A stretch of DNA of 29,545 nucleotides from Cellvibrionales bacterium UBA1963 (lineage in GTDB: Bacteria > Pseudomonadota > Gammaproteobacteria > Pseudomonadales > UBA7434): the NCBI GenBank assembly GCA_002336035.1, contig DDED01000079.1, positions 1 through 29,545 of the forward strand, given 5' to 3'. Below are positions 4,644-13,032 of this stretch, one piece after another. The position numbers were made by a program, and so were the translations under genes. Numbering within the stretch: position 1 is the stretch's first letter; each line of letters begins with the position of its first letter. Under the pieces are notes generated by a model that did no database searches, had not been told where the DNA came from, and saw only the letters and a list, made by a program, of their open reading frames with translations.

Positions 4644-6212
4644 ATGAGTGATCAAGTTTTATCAGATGATATTATTAAAGCCTTAACTGGTTATACCGCT
4701 AATATGGAAACACCTGTCTCATTTGTTTTACAAACAGGTGAGCATGTTAAGCGACCTGAGCTGATAGATTTTTTGTCAGCAATAGCCGGAGTTAGTGATA
4801 ACTTATCATTAGAAGAGCGGGATTGTGGCGCTACGCTAAGAAGTCCAGTTAGTTTTTTTCTTGAAGTTAACGGCGAGTCAACGGGTATTATTTTTTCAGG
4901 CATACCGAGTGGCCATGAATTTAATTCGTTAGTGTTGGCGATTTTACGCAGCAGTGGTACGGCATTAAAACTCGATGATGGTATTCAAACCATGGTTGCC
5001 GCTATTAAAGAAACTCTTCACTTTGAGGTGTTTGTGAGTTTGAGCTGCCATAACTGTCCTGATGTTGTTCAAGCGTTAAATCAATTTGCTTTACTTAATA
5101 ATAATGTAAGTGCCGAAATGATTGACGGAGGTTTTTATCCCGATCTAATCGAGCAGCGTGATATACAGGGTGTGCCAAGCGTCTATTTAAACGGCGAGCT
5201 ATTTGCTAATGGCAAGGTTGACACAGCAAAAATAATTGAAAAGCTTCAATTACTCTACCCTTATTTAAATGCAACCAAAACAGAATCTTTGCCACTACAA
5301 GATGTTTTGATTGTTGGCGGCGGCCCTGCAGGCATCAGTGCAGCTGTGTACAGTGCGCGTAAAGGTTTGAAGGTTACGGTAGTTGCTGAAACGATTGGTG
5401 GCCAAGTAAAAGATACTATGGGCATAGAAAATCTTATTTCAGTAAGCAGTACCACTGGCCCAAAGTTGACCGGCGATTTGCTCACCCATATGAATGATTA
5501 TGAAGTAACACTCAAAGAGCATTTGCGTGTCACTGACATTGCTAAGGGCGAAGTAAAGTCTGTAACTTTATCGTCTGGCGAAATCATTGAAACTAAAACT
5601 ATTATTATTGCGACCGGCGCCCGCTGGCGTGAACTTGGCGTGCCAGGTGAAAAAGAAAATATTGGTAATGGGGTTGCTTATTGCCCGCATTGTGACGGCC
5701 CTTTTTTTAAAGGCAAAGATGTTGCTGTGATTGGCGGCGGTAACTCAGGCATAGAAGCGGCTTTAGATTTAGCGGGTATTGTTAAGTCAGTGACGGTGTT
5801 TGAATTTTTACCAGAACTAAAAGCCGATAAGATTTTAGTCGATCAAGCTAAGCTTCGAGACAACATTACGTTGCATACGAATGTTGCCAGTAAACAAATA
5901 ATTGCTACTAACGGGAAAGTATCTGCTATTGAATATCAACATCGTGAAACAGAACAGTTGCATCAACAAGCCTTAGACGGCGTGTTTGTTCAAATTGGTT
6001 TAATTCCAAATAGCCAGTTTGTTCAACAAGTGGTTGAACTTACGCCTTACGGTGAAGTGATGATTGATGAGCACGGTCAAACCTCAGAGCCTGGCATATT
6101 TGCTTGTGGTGATGTCACTACCGTACCTTTTAAGCAAATTGTGATATCGATGGGCGAGGGGGCTAAAGCGTCTTTGTCAGCAGCCGACTATTTATTAAAA
6201 CTTAGGGCTTAA
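4644..6212 (+). CDS. ahpF: AhpF, NADH:peroxiredoxin reductase
   Basis: This 522-residue flavoprotein is the electron donor to AhpC. The N-terminal domain is a tandem thioredoxin-like fold with its active CxxC at Cys135/Cys138 (SLSCHNCPDVV). A thioredoxin-reductase-like half follows: FAD site VLIVGGGPAGISAA (about 221-234), redox pair Cys347/Cys350 in YCPHCDGP, NADH site VIGGGNSGIEAA (about 362-373), and the FAD-binding end GIFACGDVTTVPFKQI. Electrons pass NADH to FAD to 347/350 to 135/138 to AhpC. Length and cysteine spacing match E. coli AhpF. The start has an AGGAG site. The 3' end overlaps the convergent hydrolase gene by 18 bases. Confidence 0.97.
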   Translation: MSDQVLSDDIIKALTGYTANMETPVSFVLQTGEHVKRPELIDFLSAIAGVSDNLSLEERDCGATLRSPVSFFLEVNGESTGIIFSGIPSGHEFNSLVLAILRSSGTALKLDDGIQTMVAAIKETLHFEVFVSLSCHNCPDVVQALNQFALLNNNVSAEMIDGGFYPDLIEQRDIQGVPSVYLNGELFANGKVDTAKIIEKLQLLYPYLNATKTESLPLQDVLIVGGGPAGISAAVYSARKGLKVTVVAETIGGQVKDTMGIENLISVSSTTGPKLTGDLLTHMNDYEVTLKEHLRVTDIAKGEVKSVTLSSGEIIETKTIIIATGARWRELGVPGEKENIGNGVAYCPHCDGPFFKGKDVAVIGGGNSGIEAALDLAGIVKSVTVFEFLPELKADKILVDQAKLRDNITLHTNVASKQIIATNGKVSAIEYQHRETEQLHQQALDGVFVQIGLIPNSQFVQQVVELTPYGEVMIDEHGQTSEPGIFACGDVTTVPFKQIVISMGEGAKASLSAADYLLKLRA

Positions 6213-7085
6213 AAGATTGCTTAAAAACACTAGCTGTTTGTCGATGCATTGCCGATTAACTTTGCCATTGTCATAGCAATCAAAATGATCACCCTGAAAT
6301 TTCCATAGTTCGCACTGAGTGATTTTAGCGGCAGTTGCTTCGACATCTGACATTAAAATACCCCTGTCTTTATCACCGTAAGCAATAAAAACTGGGCAGT
6401 TAATTTTTTCAGCAGTATCGATAGGATTGTAATTACCCGCAGTTAACAAGCTACTGGCAGGTATTGCGTTCTGCCAATTTGCTGTGTCATCAACGATGGA
6501 TAAGTAGGCTTTTTTCCAGCCGGGATAACTTAATCCACAAGCACCATCGTGTTCATCACCGACAATTGCAATGCGGTGGCGAAGACCAACGACGGATGCC
6601 AGCTTATCGACTAAAGCATGCATAACGGTGGCAAACAACTTCACTTTATTTGCTCCTTGCATTGCTGAACGACTACTGCAATGTGGCACCTGAGCTAACA
6701 CTGCATTCACGCCATCAACGGTTGCCGCTGCACTTAGCACGTGACCACCTGATAAAGAAGAGCCCCACAGCACGATATTTTTTGATACTGCACCCAAAGT
6801 TTTAACGTAGTTAATCGCCGCTAGCCAATCTTTCAGTTGTTCAGTGGGGTTAATGAATTGCCGAGGCTGTCCTTCGCTGTCACCAAAGCCACGGTAATTA
6901 AAGGCGAATATTGCATAACCGGCTTTCTGAAATGCGGTAATCGCTGTGGAATTGCCAAATTGCCAAAGTGCACCAAAACCAGGTGCACAAATAACCGTGG
7001 CCGAAGGATTCCCTTGAGGCATAAATAAAGCCGCCTCACACTGGACACCTTGACTGTTAAACGTTAGTTCAGAATAGCTTGACAT
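6195..7085 (-). CDS. Alpha/beta hydrolase (serine hydrolase, unknown substrate)
   Basis: A 296-residue alpha/beta-hydrolase fold. Visible elements are the oxyanion region CAPGFGALWQFGN, the NYRGFGDSEG turn after strand 4 (about 63-72), the nucleophile elbow LWGSSLSGGH with Ser110 in a G-x-S-x-S form instead of the usual GxSxG, the acid region YGDKDRGI, and the histidine in FQGDHFDCY. There is no signal peptide, so it is probably cytoplasmic. The family includes esterases, peptidases and dienelactone-type hydrolases; the sequence does not tell which. It is convergent and overlapping with ahpF, so any functional link to peroxide defence is not implied by co-transcription. The gene upstream on the same strand (EAL protein) ends 83 bases before its start. 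Confidence 0.8.
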   Translation of the reverse strand: MSSYSELTFNSQGVQCEAALFMPQGNPSATVICAPGFGALWQFGNSTAITAFQKAGYAIFAFNYRGFGDSEGQPRQFINPTEQLKDWLAAINYVKTLGAVSKNIVLWGSSLSGGHVLSAAATVDGVNAVLAQVPHCSSRSAMQGANKVKLFATVMHALVDKLASVVGLRHRIAIVGDEHDGACGLSYPGWKKAYLSIVDDTANWQNAIPASSLLTAGNYNPIDTAEKINCPVFIAYGDKDRGILMSDVEATAAKITQCELWKFQGDHFDCYDNGKVNRQCIDKQLVFLSNLLSPKF

Positions 7086-7168
7086 AGGAATGGTAACCCC
7101 CAGAGAGCATAGATAGTGATTGTTGAATTATTGTATTACTAGAAAAAATTAGTGCCATGTTAAAAATG

Positions 7169-8572
7169 CTAGGCGCTGACGAGGTCCTGCTTTTTCTGTT
7201 CGGCGAGTTTTTTCTTTGTTTCTTCGATATCGGCATTGGTTCGTTGTTTAGTAATACCGGGAATCCCTTCGCGCAGTAATTTTGAGATACCAACGCGGGG
7301 CAGTGCTTCACTTAAATAAAAGCCTTGAATTGAGTCACAGCCCAACTCTTGTAGCGTAGTTAAATGCATTTCACTTTCTACACCCTCGGCAACTACACGC
7401 ATATTTAACGCATGGGCAACATCAATAATAGCTTTAGCGATAGCTTTGTCTGCAGGATTGTCGGATAGGTCAGCAATAAACATTTGATCAATTTTAAGGA
7501 TATCAACAGGAACACGTTTGAGTAACTTAAAAGTGGAATAGCCGGTGCCAAAATCGTCGATAGCAATTTCAATACCGATCGCTCTTAAGCTAGCCAACGT
7601 CGCGGCTGTCTTATCGAGCGCATCAATAAGTAAGGACTCAGTAAGCTCAACAATCAATTGGTCGGCGGGATAGCCTGTGCGTTTTAAAATACGTTTAATC
7701 TGCGCGAGCATGTCTTGTCTGATTAATTGTTTGGCTGACAAATTAATCGCTATCTTGACGGGTGGAATGCCTTCTTCCATCCATTTTGTGCCGTGTCGGC
7801 AGGCTGTCTCTAATACCATTTCACCAATGTCAGAAATAAGCCCAGCGTCTTCTGCAATGGGTATAAATTCATTGGGAGAAACCCAGCCTAGCGTATCGTG
7901 CTTCCAGCGTACTAGCGCTTCGATCGCCGTCACATGGCCGGTGGCGAGGTCCATCTTAGGTTGGTAGTGGACAGTTAAGTCTTTACGGGCAATTGCATGA
8001 CGCAATTCTATTTCCAGATTCAAGTGTCGTAGTGACGCATTATTCGTGTTATTTCGAGAAAAGAATTTAACGCTATCACCACCCACTGTTTTCGCGTGTT
8101 GAAGCGCTGTAATGGCCTGATGCAAGAGTGCTTGCTCGTTATCAGCCTTATTGGGGTATAAGCTAATGCCAATACTGGCGGTGGTAATTAATTCTTGTTG
8201 CTCAATAAAAACAGGCTTGTTGATAACATTGAGTAATCGGTTACCCAATTGACGGAGTTGAGATGCATTATCGACCCCTTCAATTAAAACGGCATACTCA
8301 TCAGAACCAAGATGCATTAGCTGATGATCACCTTGCAATGCATGACCCAATCGCTCAGTGGTAATATCAAGGAATTGTTGACCGTATTCTGGCCCGAGTG
8401 TGGCGGTAATTGTATTGAATCGGTCAAGATCTATAAAAAGTAGAGCCAGAGGATTTTTACGAAGTCGCGACCGTGCGATAGCGAGTTGCAATCGTTGTTT
8501 AATATCGATACGGCCAGCTAAAATTTTAGCGTTTTCAAAAGCCGCTGCACCGTAAAAACTGTCGGTGCTCAA
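7169..8572 (-). CDS. GGDEF (degenerate)-EAL cyclic-di-GMP phosphodiesterase
   Basis: A 467-residue two-domain protein without membrane segments. In the N-terminal GGDEF domain (about 22-172) the signature is GSDEY at 89-93 and no RxxD inhibitory site is seen, so cyclase activity is doubtful. The EAL domain (about 182-435) has every catalytic block: EALVRW (Glu218), NLS (277-279), ELTES, DDFGTGYS (Asp339-340), KIDQMFI, VAEGVES and QGFYLSEAL. The likely role is hydrolysis of c-di-GMP to pGpG, favouring motility over biofilm. A charged tail (EETKKKLAEQKKQ) follows. The only in-frame start is TTG 8572, just two codons after an in-frame TAG. A six-codon frame from ATG 8589 with a better ribosome binding site ends in TGA overlapping this TTG, suggesting coupled translation or a 5' frameshift. 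Confidence 0.88.
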   Translation of the reverse strand: MSTDSFYGAAAFENAKILAGRIDIKQRLQLAIARSRLRKNPLALLFIDLDRFNTITATLGPEYGQQFLDITTERLGHALQGDHQLMHLGSDEYAVLIEGVDNASQLRQLGNRLLNVINKPVFIEQQELITTASIGISLYPNKADNEQALLHQAITALQHAKTVGGDSVKFFSRNNTNNASLRHLNLEIELRHAIARKDLTVHYQPKMDLATGHVTAIEALVRWKHDTLGWVSPNEFIPIAEDAGLISDIGEMVLETACRHGTKWMEEGIPPVKIAINLSAKQLIRQDMLAQIKRILKRTGYPADQLIVELTESLLIDALDKTAATLASLRAIGIEIAIDDFGTGYSTFKLLKRVPVDILKIDQMFIADLSDNPADKAIAKAIIDVAHALNMRVVAEGVESEMHLTTLQELGCDSIQGFYLSEALPRVGISKLLREGIPGITKQRTNADIEETKKKLAEQKKQDLVSA

Positions 8573-8774
8573 GAGCTACTTTCTTGCATGGAGTTAAACC
8601 TCTGCTACATCGAGTGCTATTAAATGCCGAGCTAGAATAATGTGCAAGTGAATAACCCGTTAAAAAACAATAATTACCAACTATTTTTTAAAAAAGTTAG
8701 CATGTCTATAAATCAATCTGTATATTGGAAACAGGTTAAACAATCATGTGGAAAATCAAAAAAAATATTTAATT

Positions 8775-10928
8775 ATGGATGTCTCTACAATTCTTGATCC
8801 TTTAAATGGCCCGCAGCGTGAAGCCGTTTCCTGTGATAAACAAAGTGTGTTAGTGCTCGCTGGTGCCGGTAGCGGTAAGACGAGGGTATTAGTGCATCGA
8901 ATCGCCTGGTTATTACAGGTTAAAAATGTCTCGCCCGCCGCTATCATGGCGGTCACATTTACCAATAAATCGGCGAAAGAAATGCGCGGCAGAATCAGCG
9001 AATTGCTGCAAATGACGCCTCAAGGCATGTGGGTAGGGACTTTTCACGGTTTAGCGCATCGACTATTAAAAAGTCATTGGCAAGACGCGGGATTGGTTGA
9101 AAATTTTCAAATTCTCGATAGCGATGACCAGCTACGAATGGTGAAGCGCTTAATTAAAGAGCACGACTTGGATGAAAGTCGCTTCGCGCCAAAATCATTA
9201 CAGTGGTATATCAATGGCCATAAAGACGAAGGTCGGCGCGCCAAACATGTCGATCATCACAACGACCCCTATGAAAAAACAATGGTCCAACTCTACTTTG
9301 CTTACGAGCAAGCTTGCGAACGCTCCGGCCAAGTCGATTTTGGCGAGTTGTTATTGCGGGCTCACGAGTTATGGCTCAATAAACCGGCCGTATTGAATCA
9401 TTACCAACAGCGTTTTCAATACTTGTTGGTTGATGAGTTTCAAGATACCAATACGATTCAATATGCATGGCTGCGAGTATTGGCAGGCAACAACAATACC
9501 ATTACTGTAGTCGGTGATGATGACCAGTCTATTTACGGGTGGCGCGGAGCGAAGATCGAAAATATTCAGCAATTCAGTGAAGATTTTGCCGATACGGAAG
9601 TGATTAAATTAGAACAAAATTACCGATCAACGGGGTGTATTTTGGATGCTGCAAATGCCGTCATTGCTAACAACCCCGCACGGTTAGGTAAAAACTTATG
9701 GACAGACGGCGAGGCTGGAGAGCCAATATTGCTGTATGCGGGATTTAATGAGCAAGATGAAGCAAGGTTCATTGTTGAGCGAATCGAGTTCCATGTAAGT
9801 GAGGACTTACTTCTCTCTGAGCAGTCTATATTATACCGTTCTAATGCGCAGTCACGGGTTTTAGAGGAAGAGCTAATTCGCTCGGGTATCGCGTATCGAA
9901 TTTACGGTGGACAGCGATTTTACGATCGTTTAGAAATTAAAAATGCAGTAGCCTACCTTCGCCTAGCTTATGGTCACGATGATGATGCAGCTTTTGAGCG
10001 AGTCATTAATACACCCACGCGGGGCATCGGTAATAAAACGGTTGAAACGATTCGGCTACGGGCACGGACTGACAACACATCAATGTGGCGTGCATGCGAA
10101 GCCTTAGTCACTGAAAGTGGATTGACTCGACGAGCCTTAACGGCCGTTGAAGCGTTTATGGCGCTGATTAACGACTGCGATAAAGCGAGCCAGCAAATGA
10201 CCTTAGAGGCAACCGCCGAGTATGTGCTTGAGGCCAGCGATTTGATTGCCTTTCATGGAAAAGAGACCGGTGAAAAGGGCCGAGCCAGAGTTGAAAATCT
10301 GCAAGAGTTGTTAAATGCTGCGCGACAATTTGAGCCCGATCCTGATGAACCGTCCGCATTAAGGTCTTTCTTAGACACGGCGGCCTTGGATGCGGGCGAT
10401 CAGCAAGCCGATGAATACACCGATGCAGTGCAGTTAATGACACTTCACTCCGCAAAAGGGCTTGAATTCCCAGTGGTTTATCTGGCTGGCATTGAAGAAA
10501 ATCTTTTCCCTCATAAAATGTCAATAGAGGAGCCGGGTCGATTAGAAGAAGAGCGTCGCCTCTGCTACGTTGGCATTACCCGTGCCATGAAGCAGCTATA
10601 TTTAAGCTATGCAGAGACGCGGCGCTGGTATGGTCAAGAATCATACAATACCGTCTCACGTTTTGTGCGCGAAATCCCTACTGACTGCTTAAAAGAAGTG
10701 AGGATCAATGCCAATATCAGTCGCCCACTCAGTGCTAATTTGAGTCATGCCAGTGATGGCCACGAGACCGGACTATTATTAGGTCAGCGAGTTGCCCACA
10801 GCGTATTCGGTATCGGTATCGTATTAAATATTGAAGGCCAAGGAAGCAATGCGCGAGTACAGGTTAATTTTGATGATGAGGGCAGCAAATGGTTAGTGGC
10901 GGCTTATGCAAACCTAGAAGCGGCTTAA
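8775..10928 (+). CDS. uvrD: UvrD, DNA helicase II
   Basis: This superfamily 1A 3'-5' helicase (717 residues from ATG 8775) is used in nucleotide excision repair and mismatch repair. Motifs in order are AGAGSGKTRV (Walker A, 29-38), VTFTNKSAKEM (Ia), VGTFHGL, VDFGELL, LLVDEFQDTN (II), GDDDQSIYGWRGA (III), LEQNYRS (IV), LMTLHSAKGLEFP (V), and EERRLCYVGITRA (VI). The C-terminal Tudor-like PcrA/UvrD tail is VFGIGIVLNIEGQGSNARVQVNF. I chose ATG 8775 because MDVSTILDPLNGPQREAV aligns with the E. coli UvrD N-terminus. An in-frame GTG at 8748 would add nine residues. A near-LexA sequence lies upstream (8718-8734) but its spacing is one base too long. Confidence 0.97.
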   Translation: MDVSTILDPLNGPQREAVSCDKQSVLVLAGAGSGKTRVLVHRIAWLLQVKNVSPAAIMAVTFTNKSAKEMRGRISELLQMTPQGMWVGTFHGLAHRLLKSHWQDAGLVENFQILDSDDQLRMVKRLIKEHDLDESRFAPKSLQWYINGHKDEGRRAKHVDHHNDPYEKTMVQLYFAYEQACERSGQVDFGELLLRAHELWLNKPAVLNHYQQRFQYLLVDEFQDTNTIQYAWLRVLAGNNNTITVVGDDDQSIYGWRGAKIENIQQFSEDFADTEVIKLEQNYRSTGCILDAANAVIANNPARLGKNLWTDGEAGEPILLYAGFNEQDEARFIVERIEFHVSEDLLLSEQSILYRSNAQSRVLEEELIRSGIAYRIYGGQRFYDRLEIKNAVAYLRLAYGHDDDAAFERVINTPTRGIGNKTVETIRLRARTDNTSMWRACEALVTESGLTRRALTAVEAFMALINDCDKASQQMTLEATAEYVLEASDLIAFHGKETGEKGRARVENLQELLNAARQFEPDPDEPSALRSFLDTAALDAGDQQADEYTDAVQLMTLHSAKGLEFPVVYLAGIEENLFPHKMSIEEPGRLEEERRLCYVGITRAMKQLYLSYAETRRWYGQESYNTVSRFVREIPTDCLKEVRINANISRPLSANLSHASDGHETGLLLGQRVAHSVFGIGIVLNIEGQGSNARVQVNFDDEGSKWLVAAYANLEAA

Positions 10929-10958
10929 TCAATAATCACACAGAGAAGGAACCATTGC

Positions 10959-12086
10959 ATGCGAATCATAACATTTAATTTGTTCATTATTATTGCGCTG
11001 TGCTTGATGGCTTGCCAAGGGAAGAATGTTTCTGATGCACCGACCTTTTCGGACGCTTCGCTCTCAGAACAGCCTTCGTTTAAATGGAAGTTAGTCACTA
11101 CCTGGCCAAAGAATTTTCCTGGCTTGGGGGTTGCACCTGAAAACTTTGCTAACTTAGTCAAGCGGATGTCGAACGGTCGTTTAAGCATCAAAGTTTATGC
11201 CGCGGGTGAGATTGTCCCAGCCTTAGAGGTGTTTAGTGCGGTGTCTAGCGGAACAGCAGAAATGGGCCATGGTGCGGCTTACTATTGGAAAGGTAAAATT
11301 CCAGCAGCACCGTTGTTTACGTCTGTCCCGTTTGGTCTGAATGCTCAAGAAATGAATGGCTGGCTTCACTATGGCGGTGGTTTAGCCTTATGGCGAGAAC
11401 TTTATGCACCGTTTAATTTAGTCCCAATGGCGGCCGGCAATACCGGTATTCAAATGGGCGGTTGGTACAATAAAGAATTGAACTCGATCGATGACTTTAA
11501 AGGCCTAAGTATGCGTATTCCTGGTTTAGGCGGTGAAGTATTTACTCGAGCAGGTGGAACGGCAGTGAATTTACCCGGCGGAGAGATTTATACTTCAATG
11601 CAAACGGGTGTTATCGATGCGGCAGAGTGGGTAGCGCCATATAATGACCTTGCTTTTGGCTTTCAAAATGTCGCTCAATATTACTACTACCCGGGCTGGC
11701 AAGAGCCAGGCCCCACTATTGAATTAATAATTAACAAACAAGCTTATGACCGCTTGCCGGATGACTTGGTTGCGATTGTTGAAACGGCGGCCAGAGCGAT
11801 TAATCAAGACATGCTTGACGAATATACCTCAAGAAACAATACTGCCTTGCTTGAGTTAGCCAAGCAGGGGGTTGAAATTCGACCCTATCCTGAATCAATA
11901 ATATCTGTTTTACGAGATCTCTCTGAGCAGGTTCTAACAGAAAATGCGGCAAACGATCCCATGTTTGATAAGATTTATCGATCTTATGATGCGTATAAAA
12001 ACAATGTGACGGCTTACCATGAAATCAGTGAGCATGCGTATTATAAAATCCGTCAAACGACTCAGGAAGGCGTCAGCAATGATTAG
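10959..12086 (+). CDS. TRAP transporter substrate-binding lipoprotein (DctP/TakP/FcbT1-type)
   Basis: A 375-residue periplasmic binding subunit of a TRAP transporter. The N-terminus has a lipoprotein signal with lipobox CLMAC (Cys19), so it is probably membrane-anchored rather than free. WKLVTTWPKNFPGLG opens the mature domain, and MRIPGLGGEVF carries the conserved ligand-carboxylate Arg (Arg186). AAEWVAPYNDLAFG (Glu223, Trp224), with Gln165 in NTGIQMGG, fits the sodium/2-oxoacid site described for TakP-like proteins. The ligand is therefore probably an organic acid, by family inference. It lies 30 bases after uvrD with an AAGGA site, and its end overlaps the SRPBCC gene by 8 bases. The matching permease genes dctQ-dctM lie about 1 kb away on the opposite strand. 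Confidence 0.9.
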   Translation: MRIITFNLFIIIALCLMACQGKNVSDAPTFSDASLSEQPSFKWKLVTTWPKNFPGLGVAPENFANLVKRMSNGRLSIKVYAAGEIVPALEVFSAVSSGTAEMGHGAAYYWKGKIPAAPLFTSVPFGLNAQEMNGWLHYGGGLALWRELYAPFNLVPMAAGNTGIQMGGWYNKELNSIDDFKGLSMRIPGLGGEVFTRAGGTAVNLPGGEIYTSMQTGVIDAAEWVAPYNDLAFGFQNVAQYYYYPGWQEPGPTIELIINKQAYDRLPDDLVAIVETAARAINQDMLDEYTSRNNTALLELAKQGVEIRPYPESIISVLRDLSEQVLTENAANDPMFDKIYRSYDAYKNNVTAYHEISEHAYYKIRQTTQEGVSND

Positions 12087-12543
12087 CGCATCAGCGGTAG
12101 CTTCTGAAGTGGTGATCATTCAAGCCCCAGCTGAATTAGTATGGTCACTCTTAATTGACTTTAAGCGTTACTCTGAATGGAACAGTTTTTGTCCTAGCAT
12201 TAAGTCGACGCTTCAGTTAGGTGCGGCAGTTGAGATGATGACCGATCTAGGTTTTGGTTTACAGCCACAAGTTGAGTACATAAGCTGCATAGAGTCACCA
12301 AATAAAATTGCATGGTCAATGAAGAATGAGCCTGACGATCCTATACATGCCTGTCGCAGTCAATTCGTAACACCACTATGTGACAGCAGCTGTAGTTATT
12401 ACACAATTGATGATTTCTCAGGTGAACAAATGGCCCTCATGCTGGAGCAATTTGGTGCAGGCATAGAGCGTGGCTTTAATCGTTGTGCAACTGACCTAAA
12501 AGATTACGCAGAAAAATGCTACCAAGAAAGTAACGCGTCGTAA
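12079..12543 (+). CDS. SRPBCC (START-like) domain protein
   Basis: This 154-residue protein has a ligand-binding SRPBCC fold. The pattern is VIIQAPAELVWSLLIDFKRYSEWNSFCPSI, then LQLGAAVEMM, and a C-terminal helix (MLEQFGAGIERGFNRCATDLKDYAE), as in polyketide-cyclase/START-like proteins that bind hydrophobic small molecules. I chose ATG 12079, inside the last codons of the TRAP binding-protein gene (ATGATTAG overlap, 8 bases), because it has an AGGAAGG site and begins just before the first beta strand. The frame is open further upstream to 12019 but that part only shadows the preceding gene. The overlap implies translational coupling to the TRAP binding protein. The ligand is unknown. Confidence 0.75.
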   Translation: MISASAVASEVVIIQAPAELVWSLLIDFKRYSEWNSFCPSIKSTLQLGAAVEMMTDLGFGLQPQVEYISCIESPNKIAWSMKNEPDDPIHACRSQFVTPLCDSSCSYYTIDDFSGEQMALMLEQFGAGIERGFNRCATDLKDYAEKCYQESNAS

Positions 12544-12555
12544 GCCGTTAATTGT

Positions 12556-12945
12556 TTAAGTAACCGCTCGCGTTCGACCATTATTATCAATTGAAACAAA
12601 GACAAACAGCCCTTCGGTAACTTTTATTTTTTTGCCAGTTAAGCCTTTATCCATCCATACTTCAACAATAACTTGTATAGAGCTACGGCCAACACTGATC
12701 ACTTCGGTATAACACCCGACCACTGCGCCGACCTGCACAGGCACTAAAAAATTCATATTATCAATGGCAACAGTGGCTACACGGCCACCGGCTACTTTAC
12801 CCGCTGCAACGGCTGCAGAAATATCCATTTGAGATAATAACCAACCGCCAAAGATATCACCGCTGGCGTTAGTATCTTTTGGCATTGCGATAGTTTGAAG
12901 TGACAGCTCACCATTTGGGGAGGGGTTGTCATCGATGCTGTTCAT
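12556..12945 (-). CDS. Acyl-CoA thioesterase, YciA-like hotdog fold
   Basis: A 129-residue single-hotdog thioesterase. The family signature is DTNASGDIFGGWLLSQMDISAAVAA (catalytic Asp within the NxxGDIFGG loop), followed by VATVAIDNMNFLVPVQVG and a strand with IQVIVEVWM. It hydrolyses acyl-CoA to free acid and CoA in the cytoplasm; YciA relatives accept a broad range of acyl chains. Length and motif order agree with YciA/BACH-type acyl-CoA hydrolases. It is convergent with the SRPBCC gene, 12 bases apart, and lies downstream of dctM on the same strand but separated by its own upstream gap, so it may have its own promoter. yciA is also a known attachment site for some Tn7-like elements, but nothing mobile is seen here. 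Confidence 0.88.
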   Translation of the reverse strand: MNSIDDNPSPNGELSLQTIAMPKDTNASGDIFGGWLLSQMDISAAVAAGKVAGGRVATVAIDNMNFLVPVQVGAVVGCYTEVISVGRSSIQVIVEVWMDKGLTGKKIKVTEGLFVFVSIDNNGRTRAVT

Positions 12946-13032
12946 TTTTTACGAGCCTCTTGATTCAATGAAGTAGAAGAACATAGTAACCTGAAAGATC
13001 ATTTTATAGTGCAGTTAAAATTGATAAAGCCA

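Noticed and set aside
7677..7967. 96-residue forward-strand frame antisense to the EAL gene.
   Set aside because: It overlaps the EAL catalytic core on the other strand. No ribosome binding site or family pattern.
8718..8734. LexA (SOS) box upstream of uvrD: CTGTATATTGGAAACAG.
   Set aside because: uvrD is SOS-controlled in E. coli and the ends match, but the spacing is CTG-N11-CAG, one base longer than the CTG-N10-CAG consensus. I do not call it without footprint or conservation data.
10168..10524. 118-residue reverse-strand open frame inside uvrD.
   Set aside because: It lies antisense to highly conserved helicase motifs, has no recognisable domain and is best explained as a shadow of uvrD codons.
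12019..12078. Upstream extension of the SRPBCC gene to an ATG at 12019.
   Set aside because: The extra 20 residues are basic and lie entirely within dctP coding sequence. ATG 12079 has the ribosome binding site and fits the domain start.
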